A DNA stretch of 64,000 nucleotides from Heliocidaris tuberculata (GCA_025618425.1 CM046844.1:6350347-6414346); one strand, 5' to 3'; counted from the first letter of the stretch, positions 47,304 through 60,002 are shown. The notes: generated by a model not told the origin, from the letters alone. Program-made: numbers and translations.

Positions 47304-49077
47304 AGGTCATATGTGATGGAATATACATGTATCATCCCCTGTCCCTTGGGGAGTAGATATATTATACAAATGATGCATGAGAATGAGTTCATTATACGAT
47401 CTTTCTGCACTCGAGTTGAGGCCGTGAGCATCGATCTGTCTTAAAAGTTGTTGGATAGTACTGTAAACTTTTGCATGCTTTTTAATAAAAAACTGTGTGA
47501 TAGTCTGAAAAAATGAATCACATGTGACTGTGCTCTTTTTTCCCCCCTTCTACATTCATTTATTTTACATGTGATGTGGTTAGGGATATGAGAAATTGCA
47601 GAAGATTGAAGCTGAAGTAGGATAAATGATCAGAATATTATGTATCCAATGTGGTTTGAAACCCATGGGAAATGAAAATGAAACATTTCAACAGATTGAA
47701 AGTAGGTTTCTGACAAGAGCAGTATTTTATATTCCATTTATTATGTTGTATTCCTGAACTTGCAAAGTAAATGCACACAATATAATATATTGCATATTAT
47801 TTCGCAGAATATTCTCTTCTCATGGTACATGTATATCCTTCTTTTCATGTTCTAATTTTTATTTAGGTTCACGTTATATGACATCAGTAAGCAAAGATTT
47901 TGATATTTTGCCTCATTCATAATAATGAGACTGTGAAAAATACGTTGAGATGGATATCAAATTTCTTTCTTTAATAATTGACATTTTTAAGCATTGTATT
48001 ATATGCACAAAAATATATGTTTTGTATCCCTAGAGAGGTCCAGATATGTCTGACCTGGTTTTCAGTTCAACTCTCTCTTTCCAAGTTTTGCTATCCACTA
48101 GCTTGCTGTTCCTGGAATATCTTGAGGGTATTCTGAAATCACCAGCTTGATTAATGCTTTCATCATATGAACAACAGAAAATGTCAGAGAGGAATACAGT
48201 AGATTTCTAAAATTCAGAGAGGGACTGATTATATGTGTAAAAATAACCTTATTGCTGTTGTGTTTGACTTGATTAACGTTGTGAATAAGAAAAGAAAATG
48301 TCAGAAAATGATTTGCTTGAAAGTGGATATTAGACCGTAAAAAGGCTGCATTAATGTATCAAACTTATTTTACCTTCTTGGGGGGGGGGGGATAACTTGT
48401 AAGCACAACCTCTATACTATTGAATTATAACTATTTTTTGTTCTTAACTAATTGACTACTGAATTCTCTAATTCCCATTGGCTTAAAACAGGTGACTGTG
48501 GTCAATGTGTTAAGCTTCATGAAATAGTATTAACTATTTAGGAATGAAGTATATGGAATAACTTGTCTACTTATCACTGAGTAAGTTCTCACTTGGATGA
48601 CATTACTTTGCTGTATAAATACCCTGCAGAAGGATGCAGCACGTATTTTGGTCTAATTCTTAATTCTAATCTTTGTAAATATCTATTTTATTGTTTTATC
48701 CATTATGTATTACTGTTACACAATTTTGTTTTCATTCTCTTCTGCTGGACACTTGACCACCAGTGTTCTTGTAGTGTGTGAATTTTCACTACATTGTGAA
48801 TAATCAGGTGAAGAGGGGTGGCCTCATTAATTTCCAGTTATATAAGAGGTGAACTCATTAATTTTCAGTTGTAGGGGGGAGGGGAACTCATTAATGTCCA
48901 ATCATAAGGGATAAACTCATTAATGTCCATTTACTTGTATTGGTCAAGCTGTAATGTTGAAGAAGCTCAAAGTTGGATTTGATCGTGTAATTACTCATTT
49001 TCCAATAACCTTGTGACACACCTCATGATTCTCCAGCACATCTGAGAGGAACTGAGAGATAATGAGTTAATGAAAGA

Positions 49078-49140
49078 AAGAAAGATAATTAGTGAGAGTG
49101 AAGAGAGAGGGAAGGGTAAAGAGAGAGAGGGGGGGGGGAT
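49078..49140. repeat. GA-rich tract with a G run
   Basis: AGAGAGAGGGG... microsatellite-like sequence. Confidence 0.8.
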
Positions 49141-49228
49141 TAAATAATATTTAGTTACAGTCGAAAAGAGAAACATGCAGTATACATATTTATTTATTTA
49201 TTTGCAGTTTTATTTATACAGGGTAACC

Positions 49229-49823
49229 TAGTGCTGGTATCGGCATGGAAAATCTATGTCGCCATGTCGCAATAAAATTAACGCCGATGTCGACATGTGT
49301 CGACATCTGGACATGAGTCAAACAAGTCTAAACTCGGGTCGCTCCCGTAGTGACCGTACACTATTAAACCAGAGTTACCCGACACAAATTCACAAGAGCT
49401 TTACATGGAATACATGCACTATGTCCTCACGGGCTCACACTCGCAGTCATACTCACTTACAGTTCTCAAAGATGCACACTGTCAACTATTTGCCCCAAAA
49501 TTTGTTTTGTATGATCCAATTTATCAAGCATTAATGAAAGTCATGCGGTGCGAGTCAGCTAGTGTCGCATATCTAGGCATGTACATGTACGTAATGTATA
49601 CCGGTCGTCGCAGCTAGATACGCAGCGATCGTGTCGCGCGCGCGCGCTGCTAATGCGTATGTGAAACAAATCACGTACGCGCGGACGACGCCTCGGCGAG
49701 GTACATGTAAAAAGACCCATTTTATGTCGCCATCGGAGCATGCGTGTCGACATGTCGGCAAAGTCCAAAACCAGTACTTTTGTCGCCATAGTGGCGACAT
49801 CAGGCGTGTCGATACCAGCACTA
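49229..49823. mobile_element. 595-bp CpG-rich TIR element, TAGTGCTGGTATCG termini
   Basis: The left TAGTGCTGGTATCG (49229) is mirrored by CGATACCAGCACTA (ends 49823). Inner arms share ATGTCGCCAT and TGTCGACATG words. The interior has a strong CpG cluster (GTCGCGCGCGCGCGCTGC near 49632). No long credible ORF. The termini resemble hAT-type CAGTGC ends, but no clean 8-bp duplication is visible. Confidence 0.8.
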
Positions 49824-50089
49824 ATGACAATATAGAGGGATAGAAAGAAAAACGATCACAAAGATTAAAAATAAAATCAACTTAAGGCAATGTTAATAGA
49901 CAAAATAATATGAATCATACATCATAACAACAGATTCTGTAATAGTCAAATTTATGTCCAAAAGAAAAATACTATCCTAGTTTGGAAACTAGTTTACTAA
50001 TAAGATAACGTTTACTGTTATGAATAATTATCAACAAATATTAAATGACTTACTTATTAAAGAAAGGGAGGGACGTTAGGGCCCGATGT

Positions 50090-50400
50090 GTTAAAGTCAC
50101 TTTGGATAGAAAAACATGAGTTGTGTGAAAGATGTAATTATCTCTGTCGATTTCATACGAGAGGCAACTGCCAAGTTCAGTTCATGATTTCATTGACGAT
50201 CCAGACATTCCCTTAATCTCTCTGCGAGGCTGACTTGTAGCGGCAAGTCCAAGCAGACAAGGGCTTGGTCAATATAGTACACCTCCGTCGACTGATGAAC
50301 TGGACATAATCCGTCATTAGGAGAAACTCTTAGAAACTCCAATAAAATGAAGGTTTTAAATCAAAAACTTAGAACACAGTGAAATAAAGGTCGAGATGAT
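50090..50400. other. Unique GC-richer island
   Basis: Non-repetitive sequence with CpGs, just before a (CT)n run at 50423-50444. No coding support. Possible regulatory DNA. Confidence 0.25.
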
Positions 50401-51039
50401 ATCTTGCCTCCAAGGCCGGAGTTCTCTCTCTCTCTCTCTCTCTCACATATTAATTTCAATGCTCCCCTTGAGTCTTTAGTAATACGTATACATAGACATT
50501 CTGTCGCTGGCTATGCAAACTAATTTGTATCATCACCTGGGTGTGCGATTCAAATAGCATTTAACAATACACTGGGTGAGGATCACAATGATGAATGCAG
50601 AAAACTTTCATCAGTTGGGAGTCGGGGGTAATCATACAATTGTAGTTTAAGCTTCTACCAACCTTAAACACAATGATGTATTACATGATCCAAACATGAA
50701 TTTTATGGGATATACAATGGGGTATTGAAATTACCCTTGAGTTGATTTCTCCAAAGTCTTTTCCATCATGTTGAGAGCAAAAAAGTGGAAGAGAGAGTTA
50801 GACATTGAAAGAGAGAGTAAGACAGAGAGAGAGAAAGAGAGAGAGAAAGAACACCACTACTCTTACAATATCTACCAACAACCTTTAATATTTTTCTGAA
50901 GTCTAGGTTTTTTCTGATTACACAGCACACAAAAGGTTGTTTTTGAAAAAGAAATCCTTGCTGCAGTCCCAATAGTTATGAGGACCTCATAAACTCTACT
51001 CCATGAGACTCCCCAGGGAATGAAAGACACATATAGATG

Positions 51040-51915
51040 TTATTGTGATGGGAAAAAGAGAGATGAATATGAGAATGAGAGTAAAAAAAAAAAAAAGGAA
51101 GAGAGAACAATGTAATATGCAAGAGAAAGGAATAAAGTAAGAGAGATTTGAAAAAGAGACAGGAAAAGAATGTTACAGTGATCGGGAAAAAGAGAGATGA
51201 ATATGAGAATGAGAGTTTAAAAAGGGGAAGAGAGACATGTGTAGTATGCAAAAGAAAGAGAAGAAAGTAAGAGAGAATAATTGACAGAGAGATGGGGAAA
51301 GAATGTAACAGTCATCGGGAAAAAGAGAGATGAATATGAGAATGTGAGTTTAAAAGGGGGAAGAGAGACATGTGCAGTAGGCAAAAAAAGGGATAAAGTA
51401 AGAGAGATTTGAGAAAAGACAGAAAAGGTGATGGGGGAAAAAGAGAGATGAATATGAGAGTGAGAGTAAAAAAAAAGGAGAGACAATGCAGTAAGCAAAA
51501 GATAGGAATATAGTAAGAGAGATTTGAGAAAGAGACAAGAAAAGAATGTTACAGTGATGGGAAAAAGAGAGATGGATATGAGAGTGAGAGTAAAAAAAAA
51601 GGAAGAGAGACAATGCAGTAAGCAAAAGATAGGAATATAGTAAGAGAGATTTGAGAAAGAGACAGGAAAAGAATGTTACAGTGATGGGAAAAAGAGAGAT
51701 GAATATGAGAGTGAGAGTAAAAAAAAAGGAGAGACAATGCAGTAAGCAAAAGATAGGAATATAGTAAGAGAGATTTGAGAAAGAGACAAGAAAAGAATGT
51801 TACAGTGATGGGAAAAAGAGAGATGAATATGAGAGTGAGAGTAAAAAAAAAAGGAAGAGAGACAATGCAGTAAGCAAAAGATAGGAATATAGTAAGAGAG
51901 ATTTGAGAAAGAGAT
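51040..51915. repeat. Purine-rich minisatellite, ~125-135-bp unit, about 7 copies
   Basis: Each unit has TGGGAAAAAGAGAGATGAAT, GAGAGTAAAAAAAAAGGA, GACAATGCAGTAAGCAAAAG and AGTAAGAGAGATTTGAGAAA. Starts near 51046, 51179, 51314, 51430, 51557, 51683 and 51806. The last four are nearly identical. Translated Ser/Phe-rich minus-strand frames are artefacts of the repeat. Confidence 0.95.
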
Positions 51916-51974
51916 GGCAAAAGAGTAGAAGGGCAAGGAGGGAGAAAATGAATTGAAACAATGATATATTTATG

Positions 51975-52067
51975 CCAATGAAAGAGAGAGAGAGAGAGAG
52001 AGCAACATAGAGATTGAGAGAGTTAGAGAGCAACCAAAAAAGAAAGACAGAGGGGGAGCAACAGGAT

Positions 52068-52116
<49 letters not shown>
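51975..52116. repeat. (GA)n microsatellites
   Basis: Runs at about 51980-52000 and 52066-52110. Confidence 0.95.
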
Positions 52117-52117
<1 letters not shown>

Positions 52118-52542
52118 TACATGAGAGATAGAAAGATACCTAGAGTCTAGGTTTCCAGAATGCCAAACATGATTGTGATTTTCTTTTTAACCTTTTATAA
52201 AGGATTGACTTTTTCAAGGGAATTTGAAAGAAAAACCTTTATGCAAATTCTAAGCTGTATGTCTTTTCATTTTCCCTTGAAAATTTAAAATGATTATTTT
52301 AGACTATGAAGTAAAATGAACTTTTGACATGGTGATAATCTGATTAGGCTTTTGTCTACGAAAGCATGAATTTCTCCTCCATGAGAGAGATTTATATAAG
52401 CTCTTTATCGAATATTATTATTATCCCACAACCGCGGAAAGCCTTGAAATGGAAAAGTCTCACATGCCCTGGGAATACGGTTTGATGGATATACACATGG
52501 CAAAAACTGATTTATCCACAAGGGTTTTATCATTTTCCACCA

Positions 52543-52683
52543 GGGTCCTGTTTCATAAAACTTTTTATCAATAACAACTGCCCTATTTCTAAGACAAGTT
52601 AGTTCTCAGCAAATCAGATCAAAAGATTTCAGTCGCTAATAACAATTATTGCTATTGATAACAAGTAGTATGAAACAGGGCCC
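52543..52683. mobile_element. Foldback MITE, GGGTCCTGTTTCATAAAACT type
   Basis: The left GGGTCCTGTTTCATAAAACT is mirrored at the right by ...AGTATGAAACAGGGCCC. Internal TATCAATAACAACTG matches the 16.3 kb family. Confidence 0.9.
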
Positions 52684-53223
52684 AGGTTTTTATATCACTC
52701 TATGAAAACATGGACATTATACCTAAAGTAGTTTGAAGACACAAACTTTTGTCTGAACTGTGAGGCTATGGATACTGCACTTGCATAAGCATTGTGCTTT
52801 TAACTTCTCCTGAAAGTATGTGACACAGGCAGTTACTGGCAAAGTTAGGCTTGGCTTTAAGTGTCAAAATAGAGTCTGTGCCTGCGGACTATGCCTTAAT
52901 TGTGTCTAGATATACTCAATACAGAAAAAGGGAGGACTCACAGTATATCAATATATTGTTCAATGATAGTACAATATTTACCTGCTTGTGAAAAAATAAA
53001 GGAAATATATTGATTAGATTCAGCCTTGAATCTTGCACATATTGTAAATACAAGATGCATGCTATTTATTAACGAGGAGAACCTTCATATATGCTTTGCA
53101 TGAAGCAGTCATAACATAAAACAAAAAAATATGGAGGACAAGCAGTTAGAAGGGGGTAGACAGGAATAGAAAAATTGAAAGAAGAAAGAGGTTTGGAAAT
53201 AATATAGAAGGGCAGAGAGAGAA

Positions 53224-53228
<5 letters not shown>

Positions 53229-53281
<53 letters not shown>
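53229..53281. repeat. (TA)n microsatellite
   Basis: About 26 TA units. Confidence 0.97.
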
Positions 53282-53286
<5 letters not shown>

Positions 53287-54095
53287 TCTGCTTCAGAATT
53301 GTAAATGTAGAGATGAGTAGTAAACAAGTAAATAAAAATCACTTTTTACAGAATTTTTATTTAGAGAGAGAGAGAGAGAAAGGGAAGGAAGGACAGACAT
53401 CTGTCCTCTTTTCCCCCAACTGTTTTCTCTCTCTTTCTTTCTCTCTTTATGTAGAAATGTGTGAATAAACAAAAAATCAAGAAAACTATTAATAGGAATG
53501 CAATTGTGCTATGGAATTCCATTTTTGCACAGTGTACATATACATCTAAGTATATGAAATATCTGTATGCTATATTTAAGATATAATGTTTTATCCTATT
53601 TTTAGCTTTTGTTTTAGTTTTTTTGTGAGGGAATCGCTCTATTCAGAAAGATATTTGTTAGCATTTAGGCCATGTGTACACATGTGTAAATAGCTTTTAT
53701 TTTATAGATATAAGTGTATAGTCAAAATTTTATGCAATATGGAGAAGTCAATAGCTTGATTTGCAAATGCTTGATGCACATGGGCCTACCCATATTTCCC
53801 CTATGTTTCATAAGAAAAATCTGTAGTTGTACTTGTAGGATCATCTTTCCAAAATAGCACTCATGGGTCCTTATAAAGCCTGTTATTAGAACAGGGACAT
53901 CACTAATGTAGTTTTGTGTAATTCCTTTTCAACTTATAATGTCTGCCATTTTCAGTTCAAATCCATTCACTTACTATGTAATTTCATTTTATATTTCATG
54001 TCGGGAAGAAAAACACAAACAATTAAAATGAGTCCACATCTTGTCTAGATAGTTGCCTATATATATATTCATCTAAACTCAAATTTGTCTGTTTG

Positions 54096-54154
54096 GAGCC
54101 AGAAGGGCATTAACTCTGTGTTAAAGTATATATGAGTTAACACCCTTCTGGCTC
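54096..54154. repeat. 59-bp hairpin carrying the satellite motif
   Basis: The arm GAGCCAGAAGGGCATTAACTC (54096-54116) pairs with 54134-54154 at 19 of 21 positions around a 17-bp loop. The arm matches the ACCAGAAGGCATTAACTC word of the 31-34 kb satellite. Confidence 0.85.
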
Positions 54155-54274
54155 TCAACAAACGAATTGTAAAAGGCTAGCTCACCTTCATGTCTGCCAT
54201 TGCAATGAAGCTTGATGAGTGGATTTTAAATGGGGTCAAGTTTAGGAAATACTTGCATGTCTTTAACAAACAGG

Positions 54275-54560
54275 AGGCCTGATGGCTCGGTAGTAGACCA
54301 ATGGTCTCATAACTAGGAGGTCTCGGGTTTGAAACCGTGTCAGTTCTCTAGTGCCCTTTGGTAAGGCATTAATCCTTATTACCAATTCCCTCTGATAGGA
54401 CTTAAAACCAAAGATCCCTCTGGTTGATTATCTATAAGATTATACTTGCCTTCTTAGCAAGTCAGGTAGGAATGGTCATCAAAAGGTCCTTCATTCTGGA
54501 GTAACAGGTTCACATCTAATGGAGATTTCAGTTGCTTTGACTAACATTTCCAGTTCGTTT
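54275..54560 (+). mobile_element. tRNA-derived SINE
   Basis: TGATGGCTCGGTAGTAGACC (A box) and CGGGTTTGAAACCG (B box) are spaced as in a tRNA. They are followed by a body with TAGTGCCCTTTGGTAAGGCA that resembles common marine-invertebrate SINE bodies. Confidence 0.7.
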
Positions 54561-54600
54561 TTTTGTTGGGTTTTTTTTATAGTTTGGTTACCTTTACTCT

Positions 54601-54986
54601 TAGAGAGAAGGTTAAATTCTGGAACAGGTGAAAAATAATTTTGTGAGCTTTCTCATTATGTCAGTTTGGAAGAACATCATAGTAGAAATATCCCTTGAAA
54701 CGGATAGTTCTTCAAATACCCTCATATTCAAAATATGATGAGAAGTACCTGAAATGTTTGGGCCGAACATTCATGCCACTTGTGTGTGCAGTCCCATATA
54801 CCCATTTCTGTGTGCAGTACATGTGTCTTTCAGCAAGAATGGGTCTATTTCTTATCATTTTGATGATTCCAAAACCTCACAGTATAAATTTTTTTTATGT
54901 AGACATGATCAACCTCTCCCAATAATTGCTTTGAGACAGTTTCTTTCACAATATAATGGCATGGCCGGAACTCAACTTTGTCTTTA
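54601..54986 (-). mobile_element. MITE family B, copy 5, inverted
   Basis: TAGAGAGAAGGTTAAATTCT to GGAACTCAACTTTGTCTTTA, complementary to the 11469 copy throughout, about 386 bp. Confidence 0.85.
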
Positions 54987-55904
54987 ATAGGCCTAGTGCA
55001 TGGGGAAAATAAGAATCCTGGAATCCTGTCAACTACATTAAAAAACTGCTATTAGCCTGATCAAAACTTTCAACATTCTCTATTTACTAGAATGAATGTT
55101 CATCCCTTTTACAAAAAATACTTGTATTTGGTAAGAGATTCAGAGAATGCAAAGTTGACGCTTCCCTCTTAATGATAACATAATATGGATTTTGTAGGGA
55201 AAACCCCAAATGTCCTTGATTAAATTGTCTAGTGGGAGCCATAAGTGTCTATAAAGCATCTCATTATATACACAGTTAACATCCTTCTCTAAACAAACAA
55301 CACTAAACATGACCTAGCCCATGAGAGATGTCCATTCTGCTGAAAAGATAAAATTTAGGAAAATTGCATTTATTTCTGATTCTTAAACGTCATTCTGCTT
55401 CCCAGTATTAGTAAAATGTGCCAGCCCACTGGGTATATGCCCCCCCCCCTTCTTCTCCTTCAACCATTAAGCATGTTTCCTGCGCTTTTAGCACAATTAC
55501 TGCATCCATGAGTTAAGTCTAGATGGGTTGGCTTAAGGAAACAAAACCATTATCACACTAATGTCCCACTGGACGGACATTCACATTCTGAACTGGCAAA
55601 ATAAGAGAAGATTGATGAGGCTGTAAGCAATGATTCTTCTCCCTGGATTTTCTCCTTGCATTTTCTCTCATCTTTGTTGGAAAGTGTAATCTATCTTGTC
55701 AAATGGACAGAAAGAAAAGCAGAGATAAAAGGTGGTAAGATTTTGATGAAAAACATAGTGCATGGAATAATGATATCTTTCCTATTTGTTGTTCTTAGCC
55801 TGAATAAGTAAAAAGAATTAAAATAAAATCAGAGGTCTAAGGTATAAGAGTGTCATGGAAATTATAAGCTATCAATGCTAAATAAAGTGGAAATACTTTT
55901 CCCC

Positions 55905-55935
55905 ATGTCTTTTTTTTTTTTGGGGGGGGGAGGGG
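55905..55935. repeat. T(n)G(n) homopolymer junction
   Basis: About 13 T followed directly by nine G. Confidence 0.9.
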
Positions 55936-56616
55936 TAGACCTACCCCATGGCTTCCCTGGATATGCTGGCGAAAACATAAGCACTCGGGTTTCTCTCAAG
56001 GGAGGAACAATATTAATTTTAGATTTCACATTACTGGTAGCAAACTATTTAGCTCTATTAGAAAAATTATTTTGCTCTTTGTGTCAGTTCTCTCATACAC
56101 TTAGAATTTTAGATGTTGTAAACATTTTGATTTATGGTATGATTAATGCTCTTTTTGATATTCTGATGTGAAGTGAATATATTTTAGCTAAAATACATGT
56201 AGATGTCCTTGTACTTATAGCTCCATGTTTAAAAAAAATATTGTAATAATTTGTTGTGTCAGTTGTGATCAGTGACCTCTACTACCTGCACTTTTGCAAT
56301 CACATTTACATCAAAAACTGAAGAAAAAAGAGCAACATATATCTCTATGAATCAGTCATGTAGTTATTATACAAACTATAAATTTATGATCTCCATAAGG
56401 CGTGAATTGTACACTATTCAAAACGAACGTCGTGATGCATAAACACTTTGATATCTTTTGAATGAAGTGAAATGAAATTTAACATCCACACGAATGCCAT
56501 TCTTTCTATTCCATATTTAGAATCTATTCTTTTCCCATATAGATAAATTTCATGGTTTTCTTGTAAATCACCTTAAAACCAAGCCGATCACTTCAGGTGT
56601 GTTATTATAACCATGA

Positions 56617-56659
56617 TGACGTCACTGTGTATAGCCATGGTGACGTCTCTATGACATCA
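56617..56659. promoter_or_regulatory. Cluster of three CRE-like sites
   Basis: TGACGTCA at 56617, TGACGTCT at 56641 and TGACATCA at 56652, within 43 bp. This matches CREB/ATF sites. The surrounding 56580-56890 is unique sequence with a 91-codon minus-strand frame of doubtful value. Confidence 0.4.
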
Positions 56660-57389
56660 ACACAGCCTATAATGAAACCCATTAACGCTGTAATATCACT
56701 GATATAAAGAGAGCCGCCGAACAATAGCATGACACTGAAATTAATCAGTGCTTTCAGCAGTCTCCGGTAAAACAGGATTATTTTGTCCACTTTCGCTGAA
56801 ATCGTGTTGTTACTAATGGTTTCGTTTTTAGAGAGAATAATGTCATAGAGCTTAAAGCAATGATCGGGATAAGAAATCATTTCTTCTTAAAGTTGTAAGA
56901 CACTTGATTAAAGCCTTGCCAGATATTTTTGTTTTTATTTTATCATAAATTTCAGCCAATTTAGGTGAACTCATTTACTGAATGATGTCATGTACCTAAT
57001 TCCTTCTTCACTTAATATCCATATAGAACAAAATAAAACCTTACAGATGCTATAAGCAGTTTTAGAAAAAGCAGGAAATGATGCCTTAACCCCAAGTTCT
57101 ATTCAGACAAGCTGTTACTGAGAACCTTGCGTGGGCTGTCATTTATCATTGCCTTTAGAGATAATTTCATTCATGTTTGTTGGGTAGAGTGATATTTTGA
57201 TCTAAGACAAGGATTACCATCCAGAATAAATAACGGTCCATTAATTCAAAAGGATTTTGTAGGTGTGAATAAATTATTTTGTGCCTGCATCCTATCAGGC
57301 TAGAGTATAGACCTTTTATGTTTTCTGTGGAACAGGAAGCAGTGGCATATCTAGAACTTGGCATTATAGGGGGAGGCAAAACAACTGAG

Positions 57390-57560
57390 CCAATGGTTTG
57401 ATTTGATTTGATTTATTTATTTAAACACAGTATAAGCCCAATTCAGCTACTTGGCTGGTTTACAATGGGGCCGTGTATCAATAAAATACAATGAAAAATA
57501 AATATAAATACAAGTATCAAAACAACAATTTGTGTATTTCAGCAACAAAATACTTAAGTT
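57390..57560 (-). mobile_element. Retroelement 3' tail, (AAATC)n, minus strand
   Basis: GATTTGATTTGATTTATTTA is a reversed AAATC tail, followed by AGCCCAATTCAGCTACTTGG...TTTACAATGG, typical of a repetitive 3' end. Confidence 0.5.
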
Positions 57561-59029
57561 GTTGGAGCCCCAATTTGCATTTACAATCGAGGGGGAGGGG
57601 GTGTTTAACAACAATTTAATGATTACATGTACTTAACTTGTAATAATTAACTCATTTACTTACTTCATCAAAAATGCAACTTTTTTCTTGGTTATAAATT
57701 TGTCAGGGGGTAAACAGCCCCCTCACCCCCTTCAATATAGTAGTGACAAGAAGTGAAGTGATGGCGTCAGTCGTTTTAGCTGCTAAGGGGGAACTTTTAC
57801 GGGGGGGGGGGGGCTCTGGTTTTTAGATATCTGAAAAGTGAGGCTAAGGCAATGGAATAAGGAGAAGATGTTAGAGGGGGTCATATCATGTGCTTTTCAG
57901 GTTGCCTTCCCCTGCCCATCTTCCTCTCATTTCTCTCTCTTTCTCACTCTTTTTCTCTCTTTGTTTTTGTTGTTTGTTTGATTGATTGGGCAAAGGGCAT
58001 GGTCCCACATCTCGCTGTAGCTATGTCACTATGGTTTGTTTTATTGGCGAGGTGAATTAAAATGTAAAGAGTTTTACTTTACCGCAGTAGTACAGAGGGT
58101 CTTCTCAAAACAAAGTCAGGGAGTCAGACTTAACAATCGATGGTGGCAGGGCAGGTTTGAATAAGCACCAAATTCAATGAAATTCTCCTCAAAAGTGCAT
58201 TTGGAAGAAACATTTGTAGCATAAAAAAGTGCAGGTTAACTTTGCTGAAAGACCTCAAAATGCCTCACATGCTGTCTGCCTGAGAGTTATAAGAGTGCTT
58301 ACACAATGAAAGGATATGACGTAAAACTCTCCTGTCGCTCAGCAAGCAATTTGTTCTTTTTTCACATCATTTTTAAAGATGAATTTAAGAGTAAGTAAAC
58401 AAGTGACTATTTTGCATTACTTATTCACTTTGTTTAAACATTTTAATTTACATTGTGTATATCTCGTGAAGCTTTTGTCATTTAGATGTTTTTTAGGAGA
58501 TTGACCTTTTATAGGTCAAATGACCTTTGTTAATCCCCTCAAAATTTTTTGATGATTTGTGATGTTTCTTCTTTTTATCCAATTTGTACTTTGCATTGTT
58601 TCCATTGTATTGTTCGTATTTTCTATTTGAAATTGTGGGGGAAAATTGAATATATCTAATGAAAGTTAAGTGTATTTCCATAATTATTAAAGGCACATGC
58701 TATATTTCATATCAAAGTAATTTCTTTGAAAATAATAATCAGACTAATTCCTATATTGGCAGCAGACAGATCATTTAGGAAAGCTCAAAAAAAAAAATTC
58801 TCAACAGGATAGTAATAAGAATATCAGATATTGCCTTTACATAAATATTTGATCATGTACATGATAATATCAAGAAAATATATGGCCAGAAATCTACATA
58901 CATTTTAAGGAAAAGCTCAATTTTTGTGCCCATTTGCCACAATAGAAATATTCACATTTGAAATAATTTATGCAATTTGATGTTTTTTCCCCAACCATTT
59001 TTAAAATGCAGTTCAGATGCAGAGTGACC

Positions 59030-59930
59030 TTTTTTCTTTTTTGAAATTGAAATTTATTTATCCAATAACAGTAAAAAAAAACCCACATAACAAAAGGCAT
59101 GCTAATTGAGATACAACAGAGTTAAGGATAAAAGGAACCAGAAACTAGGATGAATGCTAATCGAGTCTGGTACCTTTAAACATTAGAAAACATTGTTTGG
59201 TAATAGAATAAACAACAAAAAATGTAATGGTAAATATGAAAAGGAATATAAGCAAAATTATAATACAAATATAAATGGGTGAAAGGTCAATAAACATTGT
59301 TTGGTGATAAAATAAAGAACAAAAAATGTAACGATAAATATGAAGAGGATTATAAGGAAAACTATAATACAAATATAAATGGATGAAAGGTCCATAAACA
59401 TTGTTTGGTAATAGAATAAACAAAACAAAATGTAATGGTAAATATGAAGAGGATTATAAACAAAATTATAAGACAAAAATAAATGGATGAAAGGTCAGTA
59501 TCAAATATTTAACTTTTTAATTAGATACTTAATATCTAGAAGTTTTTTTCAGTCGTTCATTTAAAAGGTACTCAACTAGTGTCTTTCTAAAGCAAGATAT
59601 GGATGGCTTTGTCTGCACAGCAAGTGGTAGATCATTCCACACCATACTATCTACATATGAAACTGAAAATTTTCCTTTGGTCATGTGGGTGTTGATTGGC
59701 ACAGATTACTGGGCATTCAGCTTGATCTGAATTAAATGAATGATCAGAATGAAAATATAGACAAGTTATTTCCAAGAAGGAAAACACAAATGAACAAACT
59801 TCTGTTTTAGTGTTTGATGACATCAACTCAAGAATCTTAAAAGTGACTTAGTGGGAGTTTAGGTGGGCAGCCCAACTACTTAGTTAATGGATAAAATGGT
59901 TTTCATTTCAATATCTACTTCCAGCTTATT
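59030..59930 (-). mobile_element. LINE 3' end with ORF2 C-terminus and repeats in its 3'UTR
   Basis: On the minus strand, about 59560-59660 reads FSVSYVDSMVWNDLPLAVQ then TKPSISCFRKTLVEYLL, the hallmark W-N-x-L-P...S...F+..L end of non-LTR ORF2. The 3'UTR that follows (toward 59160) contains three 104-bp tandem repeats and ends near a TTGAAATTGAAATT tract at 59040. Upstream frames are broken. Confidence 0.75.
59191..59500. repeat. Tandem repeat, 104-bp unit x 3
   Basis: CATTGTTTGGTAATAGAATA-type starts at 59191, 59295 and 59399. Each unit ends ATAAATGGATGAAAGGTC. Confidence 0.93.
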
Positions 59931-60002
59931 TGTATCAAGATTAATCAGGGATTTAGCGGTACTTTTCTTTGTCTTTAATAAGTTTATCTAGTGTAGTACA
60001 AG

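Noticed and set aside
51549..51936. Repeated Ser/Phe-rich minus-strand frames
   Set aside because: Products of the ~130-bp minisatellite.
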